Translations under genes and position numbers: made by a program
DNA from: Hungatella hathewayi
GTDB lineage: Bacteria > Bacillota > Clostridia > Lachnospirales > Lachnospiraceae
DNA: 64,000 nt
Reading direction: 5' to 3'
Assembly (NCBI GenBank): GCA_025149285.1
Contig: CP102274.1
Span: forward strand, 4,366,001-4,430,000
Notes under the pieces: generated by a model
What the model was told of the DNA's origin: nothing
What the model saw: only the letters and a program-made list of their open reading frames with translations
The model's database searches: none
Shown here: in pieces, positions 8,430 to 15,215 of the stretch
How the letters are laid out: each line of letters begins with the position of its first letter
Position numbering within the stretch: the first letter of the stretch is position 1

Positions 8430-8927
8430 CTAATCCAACATAATTGCATCTGATCCGAATAAATACACGCTCAGTATATTGGTGAGTTCCGTCACCCACC
8501 GCCTAGCCGTCCGATCCACGTACCCATACACTTCGGCTATGTTCTCATAGGTCATTCCATCTAAATAGTAATACTTGAATGCCAGATACTTCTCCGGCGT
8601 ATTCTTTGAGTACTCTTCCTCTTCGAGAAGGCTCAGACACTTGTCAATATGTGCAATCATTACTACGCTCCGTAACTTGCTTTTAAGAATGCTGTTTATA
8701 AAGATATCCTCTTCGGTGAATCCTTCCAACTCGTCGCTGTCGTCCATATCTGACAAATCAGATATCCCCTCCTGTACGCTCCGGCAGATTCGGTTATAGT
8801 TCTCCATCAGCTTTTTAGTATTCTGGAATATCTTCACTCGTTTCTCCTTGCGCTCTGACTTTTTGAATTCCTTTACCGCCTCTAAGGCCGCCTCCTTTGC
8901 AATCCGTTCCGCTGTCTCTTGATTCAT
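8430..8927 (-). CDS. Late transcription regulator, ArpU/RinA-like
   Basis: 165 residues. The C-terminal part holds a sigma-region-4-like helix-turn-helix (KYYYLDGMTYENIAEVYGYVDRTARRWV), as in the ArpU/RinA late activators of Firmicute phages; the N-terminal part is charged and helical. Such proteins switch on the packaging and head genes, which fits its place immediately before the late promoter. ATG at 8927 follows AAGGAGTGAGG; a TTG three bases earlier is less likely. Confidence 0.8.
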   Translation of the reverse strand: MNQETAERIAKEAALEAVKEFKKSERKEKRVKIFQNTKKLMENYNRICRSVQEGISDLSDMDDSDELEGFTEEDIFINSILKSKLRSVVMIAHIDKCLSLLEEEEYSKNTPEKYLAFKYYYLDGMTYENIAEVYGYVDRTARRWVTELTNILSVYLFGSDAIMLD

Positions 8928-8933
8928 CAACCC

Positions 8934-9308
8934 TCACTCCTTTCCTACCCGCGGCTTGTACACACGTTCCCCATCCAGGTACTCTTCTTCCTTCCGCTGT
9001 TGGCCCAGAAGCTGCCGCATCCGATTCAGCGTATCTCGATTCTTCTGTTCCTCAAAGAACTTGACGATCCGCTCATTTCGCTTGACAATATCTTTATTCT
9101 GCCTGCGGTATTTCCGACTCTGCTGAAACTTCGTTGCTACTCGGTTCCGCTCAGACTTATCCACTGCAAATTCTATTGCATGAACCAGATCTTGCAGACG
9201 CCGGTCCTCTTCATTCACATTTTCATACGCTGCCTTGTATTCCTGGACACATTGGTCTATGAAATTCAAGAAATTCTCCAGTTCTTTAGCCGGACTGTTT
9301 TGCTCCAC
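8934..9308 (-). CDS. Phage protein of unknown function
   Basis: 124 residues, highly charged, predicted helical throughout, no cysteines apart from one (DQCVQEYK), no membrane segment. GTG start with GGAGG upstream; it overlaps the end of the preceding gene by 23 bases and is followed closely by the late regulator. Its charge pattern resembles small DNA-binding or coiled-coil phage proteins, but I cannot assign a family. Confidence 0.65.
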   Translation of the reverse strand: MEQNSPAKELENFLNFIDQCVQEYKAAYENVNEEDRRLQDLVHAIEFAVDKSERNRVATKFQQSRKYRRQNKDIVKRNERIVKFFEEQKNRDTLNRMRQLLGQQRKEEEYLDGERVYKPRVGKE

Positions 9309-9591
9309 CGGCCTCGCCTCCCTGCCTATATCTTTTTCGTTTCCGCATCTGCAATACTAAATCTGGCCATAGCGCGCTATCCAGTACACCACTCGGCAGC
9401 CTCACCAGCGCAAAATGCTTATAATGCTCCACAATCTTTCCGCGGTGCGCCTCGCCAGTATGCCCCATGGAATCGATCCCCTGGGCTTTGTAAGTATGTA
9501 CGATTACGTTGCGGCCGATCCGGTAATACCGCTGTGCGGCCTGTATCTCCTTCTGGGTTATGTACCCTTTCGGGATTTCTTGATGTTTCAA
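9286..9591 (-). CDS. Phage protein of unknown function
   Basis: 101 residues. Starts with TTG at 9591, preceded by GGAGGTACATAAA. The N-terminal segment (GYITQKEIQAAQRYYRIGRNVIV) and the central RGKIVEHYKHFALVRL..G suggest a small beta-barrel like those seen in Firmicute phage genes next to the late regulator. It overlaps both neighbours by a few bases, as expected in a tight operon. No function assigned. Confidence 0.65.
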   Translation of the reverse strand: MKHQEIPKGYITQKEIQAAQRYYRIGRNVIVHTYKAQGIDSMGHTGEAHRGKIVEHYKHFALVRLPSGVLDSALWPDLVLQMRKRKRYRQGGEAGGAKQSG

Positions 9592-9806
9592 TTTATGTAC
9601 CTCCTGACCTCTTCGACTGCGTCATACCATCCGCGTGTATACAGTATATGGTATTCGTGAGGCAGTTCCATGCCATTTATGCGCTCACGTATCTCTGCCA
9701 GGCGCATTCGCAACGCCTCATTCTCCTGCATTAGATCATCACAGTGCTTTTTATATTCGTCGCATTTGTTACATCCTCTTATTTTACAGCTTGTGTTGTC
9801 TATCAC
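9588..9806 (-). CDS. Small phage protein of unknown function
   Basis: 72 residues with an N-terminal pair of cysteine motifs (CKIRGCNKC ... HC) and a helical, charged middle (ENEALRMRLAEIRERI). GTG start with GGAGG seven to eight bases upstream. Possibly a zinc-binding helical protein; function unknown. Confidence 0.65.
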   Translation of the reverse strand: MIDNTSCKIRGCNKCDEYKKHCDDLMQENEALRMRLAEIRERINGMELPHEYHILYTRGWYDAVEEVRRYIN

Positions 9807-9833
9807 GTTTCAAACCTCCTTCATATTACGATT

Positions 9834-10109
9834 TTACTCGCAAAACTCATGGATCGCCCAAAAGGGAAAAGTAACAATCCATAATATAATCATCACGATT
9901 CTTAATAAAAATCCGATTGCCACCTGAAGTATACATTTTAGCAAATCACTTACCTTCAACATCCTTCTGTGGTGTACTCTCCATAAATGAATTTCATGTT
10001 TTAATGCGTGTAACGGGTGTATAAATATCTGGTTCAAATCATTCCCTTTTATCGATATTTCCTTTCCGCAAACAGAACAATATGAACTCACCTTATTTGT
10101 TTTGAACAC
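9834..10109 (-). CDS. Small zinc-ribbon membrane protein
   Basis: 91 residues. Begins with a CSVCGKEI half-site, has several histidines (HPLHALKHEIHLWRVHH), then a hydrophobic C-terminal segment (ILQVAIGFLLRIVMIILWIVTFPFWAI) that is probably one or two membrane passes. GTG start with AAGGGG upstream. Unknown function. Confidence 0.6.
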   Translation of the reverse strand: MFKTNKVSSYCSVCGKEISIKGNDLNQIFIHPLHALKHEIHLWRVHHRRMLKVSDLLKCILQVAIGFLLRIVMIILWIVTFPFWAIHEFCE

Positions 10110-10132
10110 TGATTTTCCCCTTCTTTCTCGAT

Positions 10133-10708
10133 TTAGTCATCTCTCAAACGAGCCGGTAAAACAATTTTTAAATTCTCCCGCTCTCCCTTTCTTCCCGTTC
10201 TGATAATCACTGGGGATACAGAGTCGTATATATCTATCTTCGCCATTTTTTTATCAGAATCGTAGGTGCTAATGGAATCCAGTGCGTCTTTTAAGTACTT
10301 TGCGTTAATCCCTATCGTAATCATTTTCTCTTTTTCTTGATATTCCTTCAGTATCTTGTCAACAGGATAGTACTGGCCTTCCGGCTGCACATATCCCATG
10401 ATTGACTCTCCCACCTGCACATACAGCCGGCTATTACTCACTTCCAATTCCGCATAGTTATCGCGTTTTGTGATCTTCGGAATTGTTGGCCTTATGTAAC
10501 AGGTAAATGATTCGTCAGCTTCTACCAGCTCCGCATATTCAATCGAGATTCTGTGGCCCTCTAACGCTGTGGCCCGGATTACTTTTTCTTTCGCGTCGAT
10601 TTCTAAGTATGTCCACCGCATTAACTCCGAGAGCGTTCCGTCACCCACAAATCGCTTTGTATTATCAATAATTCGTTTAAATTCTCCAGCGCATATTTTT
10701 GCCTTCAA
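10133..10708 (-). CDS. Small DNA sliding-clamp-like protein
   Basis: 191 residues. The segment EIDAKEKVIRATALEGHRISIEYAEL resembles the DnaN hallmark AxDGHRL. YYPVDKILKEY resembles the clamp loop before domain 2, and the strand-rich pattern continues to LPARL at the end, close to DnaN's MPxR/MPMRL. At half the length of bacterial DnaN it would need a different number of subunits to close a ring. The start is taken as TTG at 10708, eight bases after GAGGAGG; an in-frame ATG at 10738 has no such site. Clamp identity is likely, not certain. Confidence 0.65.
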   Translation of the reverse strand: MKAKICAGEFKRIIDNTKRFVGDGTLSELMRWTYLEIDAKEKVIRATALEGHRISIEYAELVEADESFTCYIRPTIPKITKRDNYAELEVSNSRLYVQVGESIMGYVQPEGQYYPVDKILKEYQEKEKMITIGINAKYLKDALDSISTYDSDKKMAKIDIYDSVSPVIIRTGRKGERENLKIVLPARLRDD

Positions 10709-10730
10709 TTTCTTTCCTCCTCTACATGAT

Positions 10731-10952
10731 CTAATCAATTATGTCTCGTGGGTCTAATTCTTTTTCGTATTTCATTCCACAAATCGGGCATTTTGAAAGT
10801 AGGATGGGAACTTCCCTTTCTCTCTTCTTCCCCGGCTCTCTGGCAGTGAAAGATATATATACTCTCCCTGACAAAATTTCAACGGGTGGCTGTACATGTT
10901 CATATCCCTTTTCTTCCAGCCTTTTTTTCATGTCATATATGCAATTACACAT
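10731..10952 (-). CDS. Small zinc-ribbon phage protein
   Basis: 73 residues with CNC near the N-terminus and CPICGMKYEKEL near the end. AGGAGGAACGGA precedes the ATG. The middle (RVYISFTAREPGKKRERE) looks like short beta strands. Probably binds one zinc ion; unknown role, directly upstream of the clamp-like gene. Confidence 0.65.
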   Translation of the reverse strand: MCNCIYDMKKRLEEKGYEHVQPPVEILSGRVYISFTAREPGKKREREVPILLSKCPICGMKYEKELDPRDIID

Positions 10953-10990
10953 TCCGTTCCTCCTCTAAATGATCGTTTTACGAATTAACC

Positions 10991-12028
10991 TTACGGTAAT
11001 ACTTCCGGAAAGTCTGTTATACTCATCTGCCCCTGTGCCTCCCATGTGGTCCATGGTATCCCTACATAATCCAACACTTCAGCCATACCCAAACCGCCCT
11101 TACATACTGGTTTCATGCAGAAATCATATTGATGCGGGTAAGAGGTTGCCATACGTTGGAATCTGTTAGGCTCTGGCTCCAGGTGTGCACCGAATGCGCA
11201 AAACATGCAGCCGGTCCGCTGCTCTCCAGTGAGGTAATACTCGCCGCATGGAGTCTGTTTGATATCGCCGTACACAGAACAAATTTCAAGATCGTTTTCC
11301 ACAACGTACCGTAGCACATCCTGTTTTGTCCAGAATCCCATAGGCTGGCTCTTGATTGTCTTGCCATCGTAGACGTTGCAGCCGGTATGTGCATATTGAT
11401 GCGCCCTTTTAAAGCCTTCGTCCTGGGTGATCCCAATGTATGGATAACGTCCAGTTTCCCTTACAAACTTATCAAATGGCTTCTTTTTCATCATTTCACA
11501 ACACTTGTCCGTGGTCTCAAACGGTGCATTAATCAGAAATTGCCACTTGTCCGCCAACTTTCCAAAACTTCCTCTTTCATCTCCATTCAAGAGATAATTT
11601 CTGTGCCTGTCCGACAAATTACCATGTCGTAGCTTATACACCTTTCTGGCTGTTTCCTTGCTTATGAGCGGATATCCATATGTAGTAATAACCTTACGGA
11701 ATGTGATCCGCTTACCGTCTTTATCGACCGGATAAATTTCCCGAAATTCCCCACTGGCCTGCCGCGCAAACTTTACAATTTCAGGGAATTCTAATCCTGT
11801 GTTGGAAAATACCGCCGGCACATCGTTTCCGACGGTCTCCCGAATCAGATGTAACAGGACCCGGCTATCCAGTCCTCCAGAATAACTCAGGTATACCATT
11901 CCTCCCCAGTTATCATACCATTCACGGATTCGTGTTTTGGTAAGCTGAAGCTTTATTTCCCATGGTAGGTATTTCCTCTGGCCGAACTGCCAGTCATTAA
12001 GTTTTAAATCGTCCTCTTTAATAAACAT
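10991..12028 (-). CDS. PAPS-reductase/DndC-like PP-loop protein
   Basis: 345 residues. The PP-loop motif SYSGGLDSRVLLHL (about 48-61) marks the adenine-nucleotide hydrolase superfamily, and VFSNTGLEFPEI follows as in PAPS reductases. Cysteines at DKCCEMMKKKPF, RTGCMFCAFGAH and KPVC could hold an iron-sulphur cluster, as in DndC/TtcA-type enzymes. Phage members are common, but their substrate is not known; options are nucleic-acid thiolation or sulphate activation. The ribosome site is weak, and a GGAACC/GGTTCC hairpin enclosing GGCGCGCC lies at 12040-12073 just upstream. Confidence 0.8.
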   Translation of the reverse strand: MFIKEDDLKLNDWQFGQRKYLPWEIKLQLTKTRIREWYDNWGGMVYLSYSGGLDSRVLLHLIRETVGNDVPAVFSNTGLEFPEIVKFARQASGEFREIYPVDKDGKRITFRKVITTYGYPLISKETARKVYKLRHGNLSDRHRNYLLNGDERGSFGKLADKWQFLINAPFETTDKCCEMMKKKPFDKFVRETGRYPYIGITQDEGFKRAHQYAHTGCNVYDGKTIKSQPMGFWTKQDVLRYVVENDLEICSVYGDIKQTPCGEYYLTGEQRTGCMFCAFGAHLEPEPNRFQRMATSYPHQYDFCMKPVCKGGLGMAEVLDYVGIPWTTWEAQGQMSITDFPEVLP

Positions 12029-12085
12029 TTTCTGCGAAAGGAACCCGGCGCGCCTGTTTTCCGGAAAGGTTCCGGCTCCTTTCTC

Positions 12086-12406
12086 TTAATCAGTTTTTAG
12101 TGTATAAGTTTTTTCCGGTCGGGACCTCTGCGGATCAAAGTATATTTCATCAACAAGCCCGCGCTGCCGCTTTCCGTCATAATACACTAACCTACGGCGT
12201 CCACTATCCCCCTCTACAATCTTTTCTACCTGAACAACTTTGTACCAATTGTGACTTTCTGTGCTCATATCCATCACAATCAATTTTCCCACCATATCCG
12301 TAATCTCGTTGAATGTTAATTCTCTTCCAAGGCAACATTCCTCGATCCAGTCCCCCGGCTGGAATTCCTTTGCCATGAAATCAAACAGGCTTATTTGTCC
12401 TTCCAT
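12086..12406 (-). CDS. Phage protein of unknown function
   Basis: 106 residues beginning MEGQISLFDFM, an N-terminal signature seen in several Firmicute phage proteins and reminiscent of the QxSLFDF clamp-binding motif (consensus QLsLF). That would fit with the clamp-like protein two genes downstream. The rest is strand-rich with no known domain. ATG 12406 lies eight bases after GGGGG; a GTG at 12415 overlaps the ribosome site. Confidence 0.65.
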   Translation of the reverse strand: MEGQISLFDFMAKEFQPGDWIEECCLGRELTFNEITDMVGKLIVMDMSTESHNWYKVVQVEKIVEGDSGRRRLVYYDGKRQRGLVDEIYFDPQRSRPEKTYTLKTD

Positions 12407-12446
12407 ATTTCCCACCCCCTTGTCCCTTCATACGGAAAATATCAGT

Positions 12447-12908
12447 TTATTTGATAAAGACCAGCCATCTTGTTTTTCCTCTCTGGTCTCCCAGTAATGG
12501 TTTTTTATCAAAAACTCTCAATACTTCAGATAATTTTATTTGATCCTCATTCCATTTAAAAATCAATAGCCCATCAGGCTCCATTACTCTCATGCACTCG
12601 CTAAATCCCTGCTTCAAATACTCCGGCCAGTCAGCCGGTAGGATTCCGTATTTATTGGCCAACCAGCTCCCCGTCCCCGCATGAATCAAATGTGGCGGGT
12701 CAAATACAACAACTTTGAAACTGTTATCAGGATATGGCATATCCCGGAAGTCCATCTTTACATCAGGTTTAATCAGCAGAGTACGTCCGTCACACAAGGT
12801 TGTTTCTAACTCTCTGTTGTCAGCATAGATTACCTCTGGATTCTGCCTGTCAAAATAAAACATCCGGCTACCACAACAAGCATCTAATACTCTTTCTATT
12901 TCAATCAC
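12447..12908 (-). CDS. Small class I SAM-dependent methyltransferase
   Basis: 153 residues. Motif I is VLDACCGSRMF (DxCCGxG-like, near the N-terminus) and motif IV is VFDPPHLIHAG, the DPPY/H catalytic site of N6-adenine-type methyltransferases. RVMEPDGLLIFKWNE fits motif V/VI. No target-recognition domain is present, so it probably needs a partner or acts on a small or RNA target. Start is GTG at 12908, unusually close to AAAGGA. Similar compact phage enzymes are often annotated as DNA methylases; the substrate is not shown. Confidence 0.8.
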   Translation of the reverse strand: MIEIERVLDACCGSRMFYFDRQNPEVIYADNRELETTLCDGRTLLIKPDVKMDFRDMPYPDNSFKVVVFDPPHLIHAGTGSWLANKYGILPADWPEYLKQGFSECMRVMEPDGLLIFKWNEDQIKLSEVLRVFDKKPLLGDQRGKTRWLVFIK

Positions 12909-12935
12909 TCCTTTACAAAATATTAATACTACCGA

Positions 12936-13139
12936 TTATCGTTTTTCTGTTGAAAATAAGACGCAATCAGACACTTCTTTTTCTCCTGTTACCATTTCTC
13001 TGATATACTGGTGAGGCACATCACAGTTTACAGCGTTCATAAGCAATTCAGTTTTGGCACCTGCGCTTAACATTTCACAGAGTTGGCTCAACTTTATTTC
13101 CGTTCGATCCTCTTTCTCAAACACATCAATTAATCCCAT
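12936..13139 (-). CDS. Small phage protein of unknown function
   Basis: 67 residues, helical, with two cysteines; ATG preceded by AAAGGA. No family recognised. It sits in a row of six to eight tiny genes between the methyltransferase and the helicase loader. Confidence 0.6.
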   Translation of the reverse strand: MGLIDVFEKEDRTEIKLSQLCEMLSAGAKTELLMNAVNCDVPHQYIREMVTGEKEVSDCVLFSTEKR

Positions 13140-13183
13140 GATTTTTTTCCTTTCTTCCGGCAGTCCCGGAATATTAATCTAAC

Positions 13184-13318
13184 TTATCTTGTCGTCACCT
13201 TCCGAATCCAGCCACATTTCTTGCACAAATACGTCGTTACTGTCTTGTCTGGATACTCATTTTGTTTTACTATTTCAAAATCATGTATACAAAGACAATG
13301 TCGAATCCAATTAAACAT
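13184..13318 (-). CDS. Small zinc-ribbon phage protein (44 aa)
   Basis: Short frame from ATG 13318 (GGAGG ten bases upstream) to TAA. The N-terminal RHCLCIHDF and the C-terminal LCKKCGWIRKV give two pairs of zinc ligands. It resembles in plan the 41-residue gene at 2716-2841. Function unknown. Confidence 0.65.
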   Translation of the reverse strand: MFNWIRHCLCIHDFEIVKQNEYPDKTVTTYLCKKCGWIRKVTTR

Positions 13319-13352
13319 GTATCACTTTCCTCCACTCCTCCGGAATTTTCAA

Positions 13353-13562
13353 TCATGATTCCCCAAAATCAGGCAATTTCAAGCAATCACACATCTCTAT
13401 AGTAACATCAGTTTTAAAAAATTCTTTTGAAATAACATAACTCTGAATTTCGTAAATCGTTCCCATAAAAAAGACCTTGTCTTTAAAATCCAGAGGAATC
13501 ACCCCATATTTTTTTAGAATCCTATGTGCCAGTTTTAATAATAATTTCCGCAATCTCATCAT
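13353..13562 (-). CDS. Small phage protein of unknown function
   Basis: 69 residues, with a basic N-terminal helix (RLRKLLLKLAHRILKKYG) and a strand-rich remainder. GGAAAGG precedes the double ATG. No family recognised. Confidence 0.55.
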   Translation of the reverse strand: MMRLRKLLLKLAHRILKKYGVIPLDFKDKVFFMGTIYEIQSYVISKEFFKTDVTIEMCDCLKLPDFGES

Positions 13563-13590
13563 CCTTTCCGGGTATCTTGAAAATACTAAT

Positions 13591-13803
13591 TTACAATCGT
13601 TCCAGCATTTTGCTGAATTCTTTTGATGGCTTCTTTACCTGCCCCCACGCCAGCTCTGCGCCACAGTATGGACAGCATTTATATTCTTTAGCCACACCCA
13701 TTCCACAGGTGCAATTATATTCTGGTTCTGGCGCTTCCGTCCCCTGTACGAAATAAGCTACAATTTCTGGCACAACTATCTTAATCAATCTCATCCTTCT
13801 CAC
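13591..13803 (-). CDS. Small zinc-ribbon phage protein
   Basis: 70 residues with CTCGMGVAKEYKCCPYCGAELAWG, a typical four-cysteine zinc ribbon, and a short helical tail. Probably a nucleic-acid or protein-binding accessory factor; role unknown. Confidence 0.65.
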   Translation of the reverse strand: MRRMRLIKIVVPEIVAYFVQGTEAPEPEYNCTCGMGVAKEYKCCPYCGAELAWGQVKKPSKEFSKMLERL

Positions 13804-13818
13804 TGCATCACCTCAATC

Positions 13819-14019
13819 TTAATTCTGTGCCTGAATCCAATCCCTGTACCGTTCTGCATCGTGGATAATCGCGTTGAGCACAGGGGTAATCTCTTTCAAA
13901 ATGTCGGTGTCTTTCTCACGGTACATTTTTAACCTCAGCTCGCAAAGCTGTTCTAATCCTGTCTCGATATCTCTCTCATAATCCAGTTCATCATCGTACA
14001 ATTGCGCATAATCTTTCAT
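13819..14019 (-). CDS. Small helical phage protein of unknown function
   Basis: 66 residues from the ATG at 14019, six bases after AGGAGG (an in-frame ATG at 14040 lacks a site). The sequence is acidic and helical (DDELDYERDIETGLEQLCELRLKMYRE). No family recognised. Confidence 0.65.
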   Translation of the reverse strand: MKDYAQLYDDELDYERDIETGLEQLCELRLKMYREKDTDILKEITPVLNAIIHDAERYRDWIQAQN

Positions 14020-14040
14020 TCTGCACCTCCTAAACGTCAA

Positions 14041-14205
14041 TTATCTATTGATAAACCACAAATTCCGAATCTTCTTGCACTTCTTGCAGTAAAACTCATG
14101 AACACTCAAAGCAATGCGAAATCTGGTTCCGTGAAACAATACAATTCTTTCTGCCATACAAATAGATTCCGGGTAATGCATTTTTAGACACTTACTTTTC
14201 CGCAT
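14041..14205 (-). CDS. Small zinc-ribbon-like phage protein
   Basis: 54 residues from the ATG at 14205 (AAGGGGA upstream), overlapping the end of the LexA-like gene by 22 bases. It ends in FYCKKCKKIRNLWFINR, and an earlier cysteine pair (SKCLKMH, SICMAE) could complete a zinc site. Function unknown. Confidence 0.55.
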   Translation of the reverse strand: MRKSKCLKMHYPESICMAERIVLFHGTRFRIALSVHEFYCKKCKKIRNLWFINR

Positions 14206-14435
14206 TCTGCATCCCCTTCCCATGTGATCTTTACTCCCGGCACCGCAATACACCTCGGCTGCCCCGGCACCATTTTAATGATCCCCGCGTCTGCCATCTG
14301 CTTGAGATGCAATTGTACACTGCTCGTGCTCTCCAGCCCTACGCCTTCCCCGATTTCACGTACAGAGGGAGGCCAGCCGTGGGATATGGTGTACTGTACA
14401 ATGTAATCCCTGATCTGCTCATGACGCTCTTTCAT
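14184..14435 (-). CDS. Stand-alone LexA-type DNA-binding domain
   Basis: 83 residues equal to the N-terminal winged helix of LexA: RHEQIRDYIVQYTISHGWPPSVREIGEGVGLESTSSVQLHLKQMADAGII. The self-cleaving peptidase domain of LexA is absent. Start ATG 14435 lies nine bases after AGGAGG; an upstream ATG (14477) overlaps the previous gene. Such a protein could compete with or replace host LexA at SOS boxes, which matters because two LexA-like boxes flank the recombinase promoter region of this prophage. Confidence 0.82.
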   Translation of the reverse strand: MKERHEQIRDYIVQYTISHGWPPSVREIGEGVGLESTSSVQLHLKQMADAGIIKMVPGQPRCIAVPGVKITWEGDAECGKVSV

Positions 14436-14448
14436 GGTCTGTCGCCTC

Positions 14449-14685
14449 CTAAAATCTGTATTCATAGAAATCTGCATCTTCCACGTACCAGTCCTCTCCT
14501 GTACGGTAAATCCTCACCCTGTCAAGCTGCTCGTCAGTCAAATCTTTCCACCCTGGCACATTTCTCAACATGTTTCGTACATAACCACGCCGTAGTTCAA
14601 TCTCATCAGCAGTCATGGACTTTCCCATGTGTTGGTCTTCTCCCACACGATACCTTGCCAGCTTTCTTGCCGCTTCTTCATTCAT
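14449..14685 (-). CDS. Small phage protein of unknown function
   Basis: 78 residues, charged; begins MNEEAARKLARYRVGED and has a second RIYRTGEDWYVEDADFY segment that echoes it (YRVGED / YRTGED), hinting at a short internal repeat. GGAGGACCAGAA precedes the ATG, which overlaps the stop of the helicase-loader gene. Confidence 0.6.
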   Translation of the reverse strand: MNEEAARKLARYRVGEDQHMGKSMTADEIELRRGYVRNMLRNVPGWKDLTDEQLDRVRIYRTGEDWYVEDADFYEYRF

Positions 14686-15215
14686 TTCTGGTCCTCCATC
14701 ATCGGAAGGGCTGCTTCAGGCTGTATTCCTGCCTGCTCGATTTTTAAATGTTCTGGCATTTTGTGAAACTCGACAGCTCGTCGCTGCTCTGCTTCATAGG
14801 CTCCACGGAACTGTGCTTTCAGTGTGTTCACCTGATCATAAGGTGATTGGCATATGTTCTGCCAGCCGGTACGCTCTACAGCCCTACGTACTGGACCGCT
14901 GAGGCTTTTCAGTGCCTCCGCCTCCCTCATATATCCGTAGCGCCTTACAGCCATGTTGACCTCGCCCCACGCTTCGTCAGCATCGGGGATACGCGTTTCC
15001 ATCAAATCTGCCGCATACAGTCTTAAGTCTGATATTGCAGGTGGAAATTTGTTAGACAGTGCGTATTTCTTGAGAGCCATTATAGCAACCTGAAAAGGAA
15101 TATCTCCCAGTAGTTCATACCACCAGTCCATCTGATCTCCCGTTGCCAGCAGGTTGTCTTTTGGATATGCTGTTTTTATCCGATCTGCAAATACGGCAAA
15201 TTCCTTTGTGTTCAT
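14682..15215 (-). CDS. Replicative helicase loader/inhibitor (G39P-like)
   Basis: 177 residues. The N-terminal domain (MNTKEFAVFADRIKTAYPKDNLL ... MDWWYELLGDIPFQVAIMALKKYALSNKFPPAISDLR) matches the SPP1 G39P family. G39P binds the replicative helicase and delivers it to the origin-bound initiator. The C-terminal half is helical and less conserved. It overlaps the initiator stop by four bases (ATGA), so the two are coupled. Presumably it loads host DnaB/DnaC-type helicase, since no phage helicase is in view. Confidence 0.85.
   Translation of the reverse strand: MNTKEFAVFADRIKTAYPKDNLLATGDQMDWWYELLGDIPFQVAIMALKKYALSNKFPPAISDLRLYAADLMETRIPDADEAWGEVNMAVRRYGYMREAEALKSLSGPVRRAVERTGWQNICQSPYDQVNTLKAQFRGAYEAEQRRAVEFHKMPEHLKIEQAGIQPEAALPMMEDQK

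Noticed and set aside
8919..9734. 271-residue plus-strand frame
   Set aside because: Antisense to three coupled phage genes; leucine- and proline-rich shadow with no recognised domain.
12040..12073. GGAACC/GGTTCC hairpin as a terminator
   Set aside because: No T-run on either strand; noted only as a feature of the PP-loop gene's leader.
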